Below are positions 30,501-39,858 of a stretch of DNA of 64,000 bases, one piece after another. The first letter of the stretch is position 1, and each line of letters begins with the position of its first letter. Where the stretch lies: positions 5,828,001 through 5,892,000 of the forward strand of contig NC_070562.1 of NCBI RefSeq assembly GCF_026914185.1, written 5' to 3'. The stretch comes from Puccinia triticina. Its lineage: Eukaryota > Basidiomycota > Pucciniomycetes > Pucciniales > Pucciniaceae. The notes below the pieces were generated by a model that was not told where the DNA came from, searched no databases, and was given only the letters and a program-made list of their open reading frames with translations. Position numbers and translations under genes: made by a program.

Positions 30501-30627
30501 TGGGCCGTACCGCATAAAATCACAAGAAAAAAGTGGCTCATATACTTTAGAAGAACTTGACGGTCAAGAACTCAAGCGCAGGTATGCGGCGCCGCATGTG
30601 AAGCTGTTCCATTCAAGAAAACTCTGA
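27565..30627 (+). CDS. pol: Pol polyprotein of element A (RT-RNase H-integrase)
   Basis: About 1020 residues in the -1 frame relative to gag. The frame is open from 27430, so translation very likely enters by frameshifting at 27523-27529; the first codon of the listed span is GTG, not a start. Reverse transcriptase carries FIDD (about 28396-28410) where most relatives have YxDD. RNase H starts near LAVDSSYIAAGAVL. The integrase zinc finger has HEQLGH and CNACQK, then the DDE core with MDTVHI, VVDGGAEFG and ANGMVERGHQ. The C terminus (NRWNGPYRIKS to PHVKLFH) resembles the GPY/F module; no chromodomain seen. No internal stop. Confidence 0.94.
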   Translation: MPKYSVEEKLVFAAKYKSTSKKIKPVNQFMPQNINSPLCSPPLSRDPYVTPLTPHPPNFTPTWKITEDRLKVINFGPPGWLKPEELKLFKHIIVMRQGGLAFREEERGLLKHTYGKPYIIPVIAHEPWQQRPIPIPAAIKDQFIELVRERIRTGLYEQSYSSYSSPVFCVKKQDGRLRIVHDLQKLNKVTIKDSGIPPSPEELIESFTGRACYGLGDIMGGYNERELSLESRPLTTFETPLGRFQLTRLPQGATNSVAVYQAQMMWILQDEIPQNVGIFIDDGGIKGPVSDYNQETLAENPGIRKFIWEYAVTLERILFRIEEAGLTISGKKFACCVPALDLVGHVVCREGRKISKKQLNKIETWPVPKNATEVRGFLGVCVYVRMFIKGLSELAAPLRKLTRKDAEWNWKKECQDAFDLLKQIVGYDITLKKLDYSEGAGKIKLAVDSSYIAAGAVLTQEDNQKDRPVLYESVVFSPVESRYSQSKLELCGVAKILKKLQTQLWGQQFDLLVDAKSLIEMINSPDLPNAPMTRWVAFIQLFSYNLVHVPGKTFTMPDGLSRRPPDDDEGEQPSFDEDEKWIKPHPGFGVKEVNTLNLGVERGQFQQEGIWGKLQEYLLTLNRPTDTSDADWKVIKHKSAGFMVSDGKLKKRNKPFPQLVISNPKYQEHILEALHEQLGHRGVEETYKRTKLRFWWPHMKRKVKSWVQSCNACQKRSPLKPLEHKHATGKSTIFGRVSMDTVHIKAGKWKYLVIARDDLSGWVEAVGLETLKAKKIAQWFTDEWIFRYGAPHTVVVDGGAEFGKELQDCLKQKGSIVKVTTPYYPEANGMVERGHQPIKDTLVKLAGTDGKKWRSYLPLVLFADRVSTKRTTGYTPYELMFGQPAVLPIDLELETFLGTDWESVKSTADLLLARVRQLERRESILQEAYKNMKDSRENSVKYWNQKKPDRGPLTPGSLVLVYNKSLESQWGKLFENRWNGPYRIKSQEKSGSYTLEELDGQELKRRYAAPHVKLFHSRKL

Positions 30628-30721
30628 TTTTATTCTGGCTTCGTTGCTTTTTTGGGAAAGATTAAATTTTCTATGGCTATTCACATTTCAGACAGTTAGA
30701 TCTATAAGGGCTTTCAAGACT

Positions 30722-30765
30722 TAAAAAAAAAAAAAAAAAAGAAGAAAAAAAAAAAGAAAAAGAAG
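30722..30765 (+). repeat. A/G-rich tract after pol
   Basis: A run of A with a few G residues lies 95 bp after the pol stop. It could be an internal purine tract or a decayed poly(A) tail. Confidence 0.5.
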
Positions 30766-30851
30766 TGGGGGACTGGTGTTGCCGATGGGAAGCATAAATT
30801 AGTAAAATAAAGGAGTAAATTTCAGTGAAAAATAAAAAATTAGGGGCTTAC

Positions 30852-31268
30852 TTAGTAGGCCATTTGAATCTCAAAGCTACCATTTATCAGCGCCTCAAGT
30901 TCGCGCTCAACATGGCGGAATTCCAGGACCACCGGACGACTGCCGCGGGCACGGCCATTTCGACGAGCTCTTCTAGTCGGTTGATTGTGTTGGAATTGTG
31001 TTCTGGCGACAAGGAGGCGGAGGCGTTGCCGAAAAACATGAAGTTGCGGGAGTTCAACAACCCGAGTGACATAGGAAGCTGCTACATGTACTCCAGCGAT
31101 GAAATCTTCGTCGTCGGAGTGGATTAAGATAGGATAATTTTGTGAACCAAGGGGATAATTATTTACTAAAGATAAGGGAGTATTGGTTTCGCCGTAACCG
31201 CTGCGCGCGTTTGTTCGGGAGTTTGGATCCCAGGCACCATCAATAGGCGATTCAGGAATAAAAGACAT
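30852..31268 (-). CDS. Antisense accessory ORF of element A
   Basis: 138 residues from ATG at 31268 to 30852, antisense to the retrotransposon and between pol and the 3' LTR. The N-terminal half is polar with an acidic patch (HSDDEDF); the middle is Arg-rich (RRARRNGRARGSR), followed by a mixed-charge end. No signal peptide, membrane segment or known domain. A TATA-like box lies about 100 bp upstream on the same strand, and the intervening sequence is leader-like. Antisense ORFs in this position are known in some plant Gypsy elements (for example Grande). It may be real but could be chance; the sense-strand frame opposite it has no ATG. Confidence 0.45.
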   Translation of the reverse strand: MSFIPESPIDGAWDPNSRTNARSGYGETNTPLSLVNNYPLGSQNYPILIHSDDEDFIAGVHVAASYVTRVVELPQLHVFRQRLRLLVARTQFQHNQPTRRARRNGRARGSRPVVLEFRHVERELEALINGSFEIQMAY

Positions 31269-31366
31269 GGTCAACAGGAGAAAGAGGCGAAGTGGTTGTG
31301 TTGGCTTAGCAAGGAATGATAGTAATGAGGAGTTAGTGGATTGGATTTTGCCATCATTTCAATCCC

Positions 31367-31375
31367 CTTTATATA
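31367..31375 (-). promoter_or_regulatory. TATA-like box for the antisense ORF
   Basis: The minus strand reads TATATAAAG, about 100 bp before the ATG at 31268, a normal distance for TATA, start site and short leader. Confidence 0.45.
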
Positions 31376-31409
31376 GCTTTGGGTGCTCTCCTTTGGCTCG
31401 GAAGAATCC

Positions 31410-31591
31410 GAGGACTACAAACTTTCGTCTAGTTGGGAACAAGATCATCGGCTTAGATCTCTGCGACCACGCCGGACTACAAGCTTTCGTCTAGCCAGTA
31501 ACATGGCCTTCGGCCCATCTCTGCGACTAAGAGGACTTCGAGCTTTCGGCTAGCCCGTTACAAAATCTTTGGCCTACACCTCTGCGACCAC
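31410..31591. repeat. Three ~60-bp tandem repeats in element A
   Basis: Units at about 31410-31470, 31471-31530 and 31531-31591 share GGACTWC, CTTTCGTCTAG and ATCTCTGCGAC. They sit in the gap between the two divergent accessory ORFs, where regulatory sites would be expected. Confidence 0.75.
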
Positions 31592-31929
31592 GACACGCGG
31601 CGATACAAATAAAAAAAGAAAGCAAGTTTTTTTTGGCCTAGGCAGGTTCGAAACCAAATCAACAAACACAACTTGAATAATGTAAACAAAAAAAAAAGAG
31701 AACTCATGCGACAACAGGTCGCGCCATGCCCAGTCCGGCCAGTTACTTATCTAACAACATGGCACGATAATTTGTGTTGTGCTTGCTGTTTGAGGGGTTT
31801 GACCGACCGACGCACAAACCAGTTTCTTTCCCCCCATCTCGCAAGAGCTTTCTTATCACGACAAACTCACGTCTAGCCAACCTGTTCGGATAAACATTTT
31901 CGTGATCAACTCAATACAACCCCTTCAAA

Positions 31930-32262
31930 ATGAGTGACCATTTTAAAGTCCCTGCAAATCAGTCAGCAGAATACTCCTTAGCACATTTTTGGCCCATCTA
32001 CCTCTTTAATATCGCGCCAGGAACATCCGCCGCAGACATCACGGAAGCTTTGAAAGAGCACGGACCTATCAGAGAATCTTTTACGCCACACGTCGGATCT
32101 GGGATGGAGTTATTTGCGCTGGTTGTGTTCACAAGTCGGGAGGGGGCTAATAAAGCTATTGGAGCTCTTGATGGCGCGAAAGCCGACGGATTGCTATTGG
32201 AAGCGCGAGCAACGACGAAGGAGGAGCGCCGAGATCTCGAACTTCTAGCGCGGATGACATAA
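31930..32262 (+). CDS. RRM-like accessory ORF of element A
   Basis: 110 residues from an ATG in good context (CAAAATGA). The order and spacing fit an RNA recognition motif: beta-1 IYLFNI at 23-28 (RNP2 position), helix SAADITEALKEHG, beta-2 IRESFTPHV, beta-3 ELFALVVF near 60-67 (RNP1 position), helix EGANKAIGALDG, beta-4 LLLEARAT. RNP1 is degenerate, lacking the usual Lys/Arg-Gly start. It is an almost minimal single RRM with a short basic tail. It lies between pol and the polypurine tract, where extra ORFs of LTR elements are found. A role in packaging, export or translation of element RNA would be an inference. A captured host RRM exon is the alternative origin. Confidence 0.6.
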   Translation: MSDHFKVPANQSAEYSLAHFWPIYLFNIAPGTSAADITEALKEHGPIRESFTPHVGSGMELFALVVFTSREGANKAIGALDGAKADGLLLEARATTKEERRDLELLARMT

Positions 32263-32689
32263 ACAGCCCTGGAGACGAAACTAAGGATAGCTACGCCGCA
32301 AGGATCACACCAATTTGGGGGTGGTTTCTCCACCCATTTCCACTAAAAATTCTTGTTACATTTTTCCTTTAGTTCTTCATCTAGCTATACCTTTTCATCG
32401 TCACATTATTTCCTGGAAGATTACTATAAAATCAAACAAGAAAAACAGCATAAAATTCACTAAAGAAATATAAATCAACCAAATCCTATTTTTGTCTCAC
32501 TTGTTCATATCTTTTCTATTCTTCAAACTCAACTCAATTCTTTTTACGCTAGAAGGAAAATCAAACATACAAAAAAATCTGCCCAAAAAAACAACTTGCC
32601 ACGTCACAGTCTTCTTTTGCCTTGCCCTATTTTCTTTCTCCTCTCTTTGTCACACCTCACTCAAGGTTGGATGATGGGGACATCATCTA

Positions 32690-32702
32690 ATTTGGGGGTG
32701 GA
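32690..32702 (+). other. Polypurine tract of element A
   Basis: TTTGGGGGTGGA directly precedes the 3' LTR. A similar TTTGGGGGTGG occurs near 32312. Confidence 0.7.
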
Positions 32703-33484
32703 TGTGGTGAGCCTAATCAAAACCTTATTACATCACTCAGACACTCACCAGGAAGAAATCACCGCCAAACGCCCTCTAGAAATCACTCTGGTACCTGTAA
32801 TCCACGCCCACAGACACTTCATAATAGCCTAGAATCATCTCTACAAGGCGCCTCAACTTCTCAGTATTCACTTTCATGGATGGCCCTCCACAATGGGTAA
32901 TAAAATATGTACAAAATCAGGTCAAAGTGGGAGAAAGTCCACCATCAAACAGAGCCAGACTATTAGGAAGGACCCTGAGTGTTCACTAGAATTAACTCCT
33001 CTATATTCCAGCAAGGCGTAACTCTTTCTCAGATGCATGGCGGCTGATGCGCCATGGTTATTGTTTTCCTCTTATGTCATCCCAAGCCATGTAGTAGATG
33101 CCTTGTTGGTTTGTTGCCTTGTCACCTTGTTGGAGGCTTTTTGTACCCTGTTCCCATCTTTCTCTTCGTCTCAGAACCACCTGTTGTCCCCTCACTATAA
33201 ATGTAGAGCCTTTTGGCCCATTCTGTTTGTCCCCCATCAGATTGTCACTTTGCATCCCTGGTCACAGAATAAGAATTACATAGCCTATTTTACCACATAT
33301 TTTACAGTATATTTTCCCTCTTGATTTCGTCTAGAAAGAACTATTCTCAATACTTCATCAGCCACACTTTTCTTTAAGAGTCCATACTCTTATTCTTGTC
33401 CCATATTACTCTCCCAACCTGAGAGGCAGCTTTTCACGCACTCATCCCTCTCTAAGCTCTATTCCCCCAAAGAGTAGTTCCACA
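32703..33484 (+). repeat. 3' LTR of element A
   Basis: 782 bp, same as 23948-24729 except one base I can see (AGGAAGAAAT here, AGGAAGGAAT there). TATAAAT at 33196-33202. Confidence 0.95.
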
Positions 33485-33787
33485 GCGGCGACGAAAGTGA
33501 CATATACGGCCAAGCATCCAATGCCGACAAAAGTCTGGACAGCGTGTCAAATGCTGGAGAAGATGAAGACAATGAAGAAAATGAAGAAAATGAAGAGTAT
33601 GAAGAATATGAAGAATCTGAAGAAAATGAAGAGTATGAAGAATATGAAGAATCTGAAGAACAGTAAGAAGGAAGACCATGAAGAAGAGCAAGAAGATGAA
33701 GACAGGGAAAAAACAATAGTGATGAAAAAAAGCAATGGTGATGAATGTGAGGAAAACAATGACAATGAAGATGAAGTTGAAGATTAG
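33485..33787 (+). pseudogene. Acidic C-terminal coding remnant beside element A
   Basis: From the LTR edge one frame reads SGDESDIYGQASNADKSLD and then Glu/Asn/Tyr repeats (EENEEYEEYEESEE twice, a 36-bp repeat) up to TAA at 33664-33666. Further acidic sequence in another frame follows. It could be the end of a nuclear-type acidic protein. It has no visible relation to the J-domain gene on the other side of element A. Confidence 0.35.
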
Positions 33788-35160
33788 GATGATGAATATG
33801 ATGATAGTGAATAAAAGAATGAAAGTAAAATTTGAGTGCTTCGTTTTATTTTCTTGGTTATTGAGTTTTTACTGTGTTTCTGCTCAACTTTGCTTCTTGT
33901 ATGCCGGGTATTCTTTAACTTATAGTTTTACTCATACCTGTGGTTTGTCATTTCCTATGCACTGAAACGTGAATGGGATAATGCTGCCTCTCTTTTTTTC
34001 TTGCCTTTGAATTGCTTAATCTGCCAACTCATTTTTTGGGATTGAGGCTTGAGAAAGAGTGAAAGATATTAAAAACGTTTGAGTGATTGCTCTTGATTGG
34101 GTTAATAGGTTATCAGGTGTATTGGGGATTGTTTTTAAGAAGTGTTGAGAGTGAGGCTGGCAAGGGGAGGGACATGTGCAAGGGTTATAAGGATCTTGGG
34201 CTGGCCATTGTGTCAATTTGGTGTACTTTTAGAGAGGCCAGGCCAGTCTTCCAGCCATTCTGTGTAAGGGTTGTGATCCCTTCACTGGAGTGATGGCGGA
34301 TGAGCGGTGGCACAGGCACAGCAAAGAAGCTTCTAGGTCCAAACTGGGGGCTTTTGGATTGCAACCGGCTGGCTGAGAGAGAATGAGTGTCAGTCCTCTC
34401 TGAGCTGAGAGAAGATAGGAAACAACAAGAGAGAAGGAAAGAGCTTACCTGGCTCAGAGAGAATGAGTGTCAGTTCTCTACTGAGCCAGGCAAGGAATGG
34501 GACCAGGCTATCTACAAGGCTGTGACAGGGCAGGTGTCCATTGGTGACACCTTGTGAACCCCAGAGGAGGAGGGGGGTTTACATTCTGGTTAAACTTAAG
34601 ATAAATGTCAAGGGAAAGTATTTACTGCATGACTTTCTGTCAGGTCTGGGAGCCTCCCAGATCTCAATCTAGGCACCCAAAATCTTTATTTCTGGTAGAG
34701 AGGAAAATGTTTTCTTAACCCTACAGCTCACTGCTTTTGAGTGTGCTAGTTGTAGTTTTGGTAGGTGTCTTAATTTAGGATTTAAAGGGGAATGTAGAGC
34801 TCTCTCACTTTCAATGGGAAGTCATCCACTAGTGATAAATGTGTATATCACCTTGGTATAGCTTAACTACGGCTGTGTTTGTTAGTGTGATGAATATAGT
34901 GTTCTTTATTGCGGCAGAAAGATATACTGTTAATTGCATTTCTCTGTTTACACCTTGCACTACTGTTACACTACCTTAACTATACAGAGCAGAGTTCCAA
35001 GAACCACTCAAATTCTTGGGATAATCCTGCAGGAAGGAGAGGACTATTCATCTTTCACCAGAGCAAAACTCTATTCTACAACAGTGCCCACCCACAATAA
35101 GTTTAACACCCCCCCCCTGCAACTTCCTCATTGCCATCATCTTCAGATGAAGATCACTTT
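33788..35160. other. Intergenic, no gene seen
   Basis: AT-rich sequence without a supported frame, apart from the paired hairpin repeat at 34369-34490. Confidence 0.45.
34369..34490. repeat. Two copies of a 40-bp hairpin
   Basis: CCTGGCTCAGAGAGAA (34448-34463) pairs with TTCTCTACTGAGCCAGG up to 34490, with one bulged base. A related hairpin with the same loop, ATGAGTGTCAG, lies about 79 bp upstream. Confidence 0.6.
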
Positions 35161-35306
35161 CCTGTCTGTTTGCATGCAAACAGGCAGGACAGCCACCACA
35201 TCTTACTATCCTGTCTGACATTAAAATGGACAGGATGGCCACCACATTGTAGGATAACCGCCACATTGTACCATCCTGTCTGCTTGCATGCAACCAGATA
35301 GGATAC
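35161..35306. repeat. Three related CCTGTCTG palindromes
   Basis: 35161-35188 is a near-perfect palindrome centred on TGCATGCA. Two further dyads starting CCTGTCTG follow near 35209 and 35274, the last again with GCATGC at its centre. No coding content. Confidence 0.6.
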
Positions 35307-36394
35307 ATTTCATACCACATACAAACAGTGTGAAAATCTCATGAATTGGGGGTGAGCAGAGCTTGGAGGGGAAAATACAAGTGGCACAGATATTGACTAT
35401 TCACACGGGTTCTGGAAAGGCTGTCCTGTGAAGCCCCCTCAACACTGAGTCTTCACACAAGCAATGATGGGTAGTTACAATACGCTAAAATAACCATTGT
35501 TGTCCATGTAGTGTAACTATTACCATTAATGCACTCAGGTGTTATTGGTATCAGTAAACTTATTGCCACCCTTAAGCCCTTACCTCTCTTGTAACGGGCT
35601 ATTTTTTGCTGGGTTACTTGTGCTACTAGTAACGTAACACATTAAGTTAGTGACACTTTCCCCACCCTTGAGACCATATTTGGGTCCAAAGAACAAGATC
35701 TAGAGTTTGTTCCCAACTTCCATTACCATTCACTGCGTTTTTGATAACAAGACAAAGAGGGGCAAATGGCCCCCTCTGGCTAATATATTGTCCAATATCC
35801 ACCCTTCTCTGCCGGCAAATATCACCACGGAATCCAGGAGAAATCTGTACCGTAAAGCGCATGCATTACTGTTATTGGTAACAATAACAGACCCAAAATT
35901 GTTATGGTACCGTTAAATTGCCAATAACCACATTGTATATAGTATTATGTGTTTGATATTTTTACCTGTCCTGTTTACTGTACATAAATACTTTTCCAAA
36001 ACTTTTAATCACTATCTCTAACCCTTTTTTGATTATGTTCTCAAAACTCTTGCTTCTCTGCAAAAATTCTTTTTGAGATTTATGTACAATTGATGTACCG
36101 TTTCAAAATTTTGGGCCTCTTGGGTGTTTCAAAAACATAACAATTTGAAAGCTGTACAAACACATCATTACATGTTTCTGCAAGGAAATTCTTCCCAATT
36201 ACTTCTGACTCTGGGAGGAATTCCAATATCATTATTTGTTTACAGGCAATCAGCAGCTGTCAACTTTACTCAACAAAAAGAATATTAGATCTTCAGATAC
36301 AACATTCATCAAAAACCACAAACCACAAAGATACCAAACTAGCATTTTGACTGTCTCAAGTGACTTAAACCGGCTAGAAATATTCTAGATAATC
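35307..36394. other. Intergenic, TAAC-rich sequence and promoter region of family copy 2
   Basis: About 35480-35940 has many TAAC/GTTA words, similar in character to 5731-6390. No gene seen. The last few hundred bases are AT-rich and would include the promoter of the gene at 36395; no clear TATA box was found. Confidence 0.4.
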
Positions 36395-39318
36395 ATGATA
36401 ACTATATTTTCTCCCTCAATTTTCTTCCAATTAGCTCTATACTTCTCAGGTTGCCAAAGTAAGCCTGTTAATAATGGAAAACTGGGAATGGAGATTACAA
36501 GATCAAATATAGATGACTATCATACCATTCTTTATGAGCTTCAAACAAAATCTGATGAAGAACTCTTTGGGTCCAATCATTTGCCTGTGTGGGAAAGTCA
36601 TGGGGGTAAAACATTAGAAAATCATCAAAAAATTCACTCTATGCAGACCATTTTGCACCCCAGATCATAAGTAACAACAGCATACTAGAAAACCCACATG
36701 AAACACAAAGAATTACAACAGGAAGCTTGAAAAATAATGAAAATATCTTACATGGTATTCCCATGGAAATTCCCCCTGAGGAAATGATCTGGGGATCAAG
36801 CCTTTTACCATGGGAAAATTGGAATAATCAGAAAACTTGCAACTTTCCATTGGCCAAAACATCTCAAAAGGTTGTAAATAGTGGTAATTTTTTTTTATTT
36901 CTTTCTTTTTTGTGGAAAGATAACTGATCTCCCATACCAACTTCTCTAGAGGAGAAATAGCAAGGAAAGAAGAATATAACTGACTTTTAGAGGGCAATGC
37001 TTTTTTTTCTTGTTTTTGTTGCTCAGAACTTGCACCACTACCCCCAACCTTGACACATTTTGACAAATTTGGATGTGATCCTGAATTTGCTTTGGAAGGT
37101 CAGTCCATCTTTATTATTCTTTGAATTCATTATAATCTATTTGTACCGAAATTCTTAGCTGGCTACTGAAATGAGCTGTATGTTTATTCAGCCTCAAATA
37201 AATTTGATCCTGGATTGTCTTTGTTGTATTCAAATGAAAATCCACTTTGGTGGCAAAACCATCCTATGAATTCACAATATGGGATGAAAACGCTCACCAT
37301 ACCAGATCAAGATTTCCAATTGAGCAGTAAGTAGAAATCAGAAGGATCCAAATATAACTATCAATTGGCTGTCTCACTCTGCTGCATTCTTGATTGATCA
37401 TATTCTTGGTTGTACTTTAATCTGTCCCAGATTTATCCACCATTCACCCACAGAATGAATTCTTTCAAGCAGGCATATCTTCTCACAACTATGCAGATGA
37501 AACACCAGGTTTAACTTCAAATCTTCCAGATCAAACCCAGAACTTGGTAGCAAAAAATCCAGAATATGGATTTCACAATTTGGGTAAGCAGAAAGTCAAT
37601 AAGATAGTATACAATCTATTGTGGTGATGCTGATTGATTTTGATATTGTTAAAGAGAAAGATGCATTATCAAGATTTGTTTCTGAAACAGGTGTACTTTC
37701 TGAGCCAACAGAGAAACACTTGGAAGCAGTTACATTTTCTCCAAATTTACTTAATCAAAAATCCATGGGAAACACTCTTTTACACATCAAGACTGATGAA
37801 ACAAAGCAAGATAATCTTCAGCTGAGTCTAACTGAACAGGAATATCTTCAGAGATTATCAGTTGAATTTAACTCCCAATTAACACATAAGTGTCTTGATG
37901 ACCCCAATTTCCCCAAATATTTTGGAATCATTTTGACAAGGTATGATGATCTCTTAATGACTTCTAAAATAAATAGGAAAGCAGAGAAAAAAAGATTTGG
38001 ATCCCTTGCAGCCATTTCTTACTGCAATTTTGTGCAACCTATTGATGAATCAAAAAACAACTTCATTGGCAAGCCATATTTTTCCAATCACTCAAAAACT
38101 CTCATCAAGTTTTTAGTTTTCATCAACACTGCAATTATCCAAGGAGTCACATCCAATTCTATCTCAGAGGAAGATTTATTTTCTTCAAATATCAAATTAA
38201 TCTATTTGCTTGCAGAAGAAATATTTGATCCCAAATACAGCCTCCCTGTTTTAGGAGTGATCAATAAAGAAGTATATCCAATGGATGAAAGTGCATTTAA
38301 AGATCTTCAAATCACTATGATAAGATATCTAACTGCAAGGGGCATGTCAGTTTATTTTTTTCTTGAGAGTGCTCTCAAAATATTCCTCCAATTGATTCAC
38401 AAACACAATCATGAATTCATGGACTTACTCAAAGGCTCAGATGGGAGGGAGAATTACACAATTTTGGAAACATTAATTGAAGATGAAATATCTTTCAGGA
38501 CAAACAATTGGAGTAGAGTAATTCCCACAAATAAAGCTCAAGCAAAACACTTTTTCTCTGCTGATTTGAAAGAGATACCTCTTGAAATCATCCCAAGCAG
38601 ATATTTTGATGACATTAAATCATTTGGAAAAAAGGCTAGTGAGACATTTGGTAAAATTGAATCCTTATATCAAAGCTCTATTCTTCCATATTGCAAAGCT
38701 CATGTTGCAAGAAAGTTTAAGGATATTCCAGTTTACTTGGTGAGATCAAAAAGTTCATCTGGGGATTTTGAAGTACTCAAAGTTGGAAACAAGCTATATG
38801 AACCCATTAAAGCTTCTGACTTCCAACGTAAATTCAAAAGCCTTCTGACATATTCACTCCACTGTCATCGTTTATTGATGAAGCATGTGGGCAAAAAAAC
38901 AAAGAATATGGTATCACTTGAAGACTCACAAGGCTTATATCTGGACTGGATTGAAGGCCAATTCTTAGGTTCAAGGCAAGATCTTCCTATTTTTGGACAA
39001 GTTGATCATGAAGTCCACCCACCACTTGACCATTCAAAATTTGGGAAAATCCAAATTGCAATGATACAGTTCCTGAGTACAGGGGATAATGCCTTTCAGA
39101 TGCTTCCGCAATTCTCAATTGGTTTGAATGGATTTTTCCTCAGAGAACATTACCCACATCAATGGAATGGGATTTTCTTTGATGATGAAAAGACCTTTTC
39201 AGCAATTATGATAAATCTCATAGAACAGGGGGGGATGCGTTTTGCAGACTTCAAAAAGAAACCGAGAGCTTCACGCAAAAGGAAATTTGACCAGTCAGGT
39301 TCTGCACTCAATGATTGA
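36395..39318 (+). CDS. Predicted secreted protein, family copy 2 (complete, six exons)
   Basis: Exons: 36395-36605, 36647-36883, 37027-37098, 37192-37326, 37431-37583 and 37655-39318. They sum to 2472 nt, exactly 824 codons, with all five introns in phase 1 and GT-AG ends. The first exon starts with a signal-peptide-like segment, MITIFSPSIFFQLALYFSG, so the protein should enter the secretory pathway. Small, polar, Pro/Asn-rich exons follow, then a 554-residue block with FGSLAAI, FVQPIDESKN, SLPVLGVI and YLDWIEGQFLGS, shared with copies 1 and 3. The C terminus, FKKKPRASRKRK, is basic and NLS-like. No catalytic motif or transmembrane helix after the signal was recognised. The first intron is only 41 nt, so the 5' model is the weakest part. 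Convergent with FOL3. Confidence 0.7.
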
Positions 39319-39858
39319 GAATCAAAGATGGATCAAGAACCTTGCCTCATCCTGCAGATTCCTACATCATTCCTTCCAACAATCACCACCATGCTTTCAC
39401 ACTCAGTGCATAGACCAATGGTTTTCTGAAGTAGACATGTGACTTGATATCCTTGTAATTTGTTTATCCAGTGGAGGACTTCCTGTGGGTATTTAGAGAG
39501 CTCTAGATGCCTCTCTAAATCCTAAATTAACACAACTATCAGACCCATGACCAGTGCACCTGAAAATATCACACAGGGTTAGGAATACTCGGAATCCCAC
39601 CAGGGGGACTTGAGTTGAGGTACATATGAAGCTCCTGGCAAAAAGTGCCTGCTTCAAGTTCGGATATATCGCGCCTCGCGCCGGCCTAGGCTGTATGTAG
39701 CAGGCTCCTCCGAAGCGAGGGACTGGTGATCAGTCAGGGTGCGCTCAACTAAGCTATTTTAGCTTCTCTCGTCTTCTTTCTTCGGGCTTATTATGGGGGG
39801 GGGGGGGAGGCTAGTCTTACAAACAGCTGGATGGCAAGGGGTATCGAGAACAAAGAGT
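39319..39858. other. Intergenic between convergent genes
   Basis: No gene seen. A run of 13 G at 39795-39807 may be length-variable. It would contain the terminator regions of family copy 2 and FOL3. Confidence 0.45.

Larger units (their letters stand above)
23948..33484 (+). mobile_element. Ty3/Gypsy LTR retrotransposon A with accessory ORFs
   Basis: 9.5 kb. Its two 782-bp LTRs (23948-24729 and 32703-33484) differ at one base that I can see, so it is young. Order: LTR, primer-binding site, gag with protease, frameshift signal, pol, an accessory region of about 2.1 kb (antisense ORF, three 60-bp repeats, RRM-like ORF), polypurine tract, LTR. The bases outside the LTRs (CCAGA left, GCGGC right) do not match, so no target-site duplication is present. 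The left flank is a J-domain gene, the right flank an acidic coding remnant. Confidence 0.96.

Noticed and set aside
33452..33765. Leu/Phe-rich minus-strand frames that look like membrane proteins
   Set aside because: They are the complement of an acidic Glu-codon repeat; hydrophobicity results from GAA/TTC complementarity.
36661..36696. First exon of family copy 2 ending at the GTAACA after 36669
   Set aside because: A TAA precedes that donor in frame. The donor at 36606 with acceptor at 36646 keeps the frame and phase 1.
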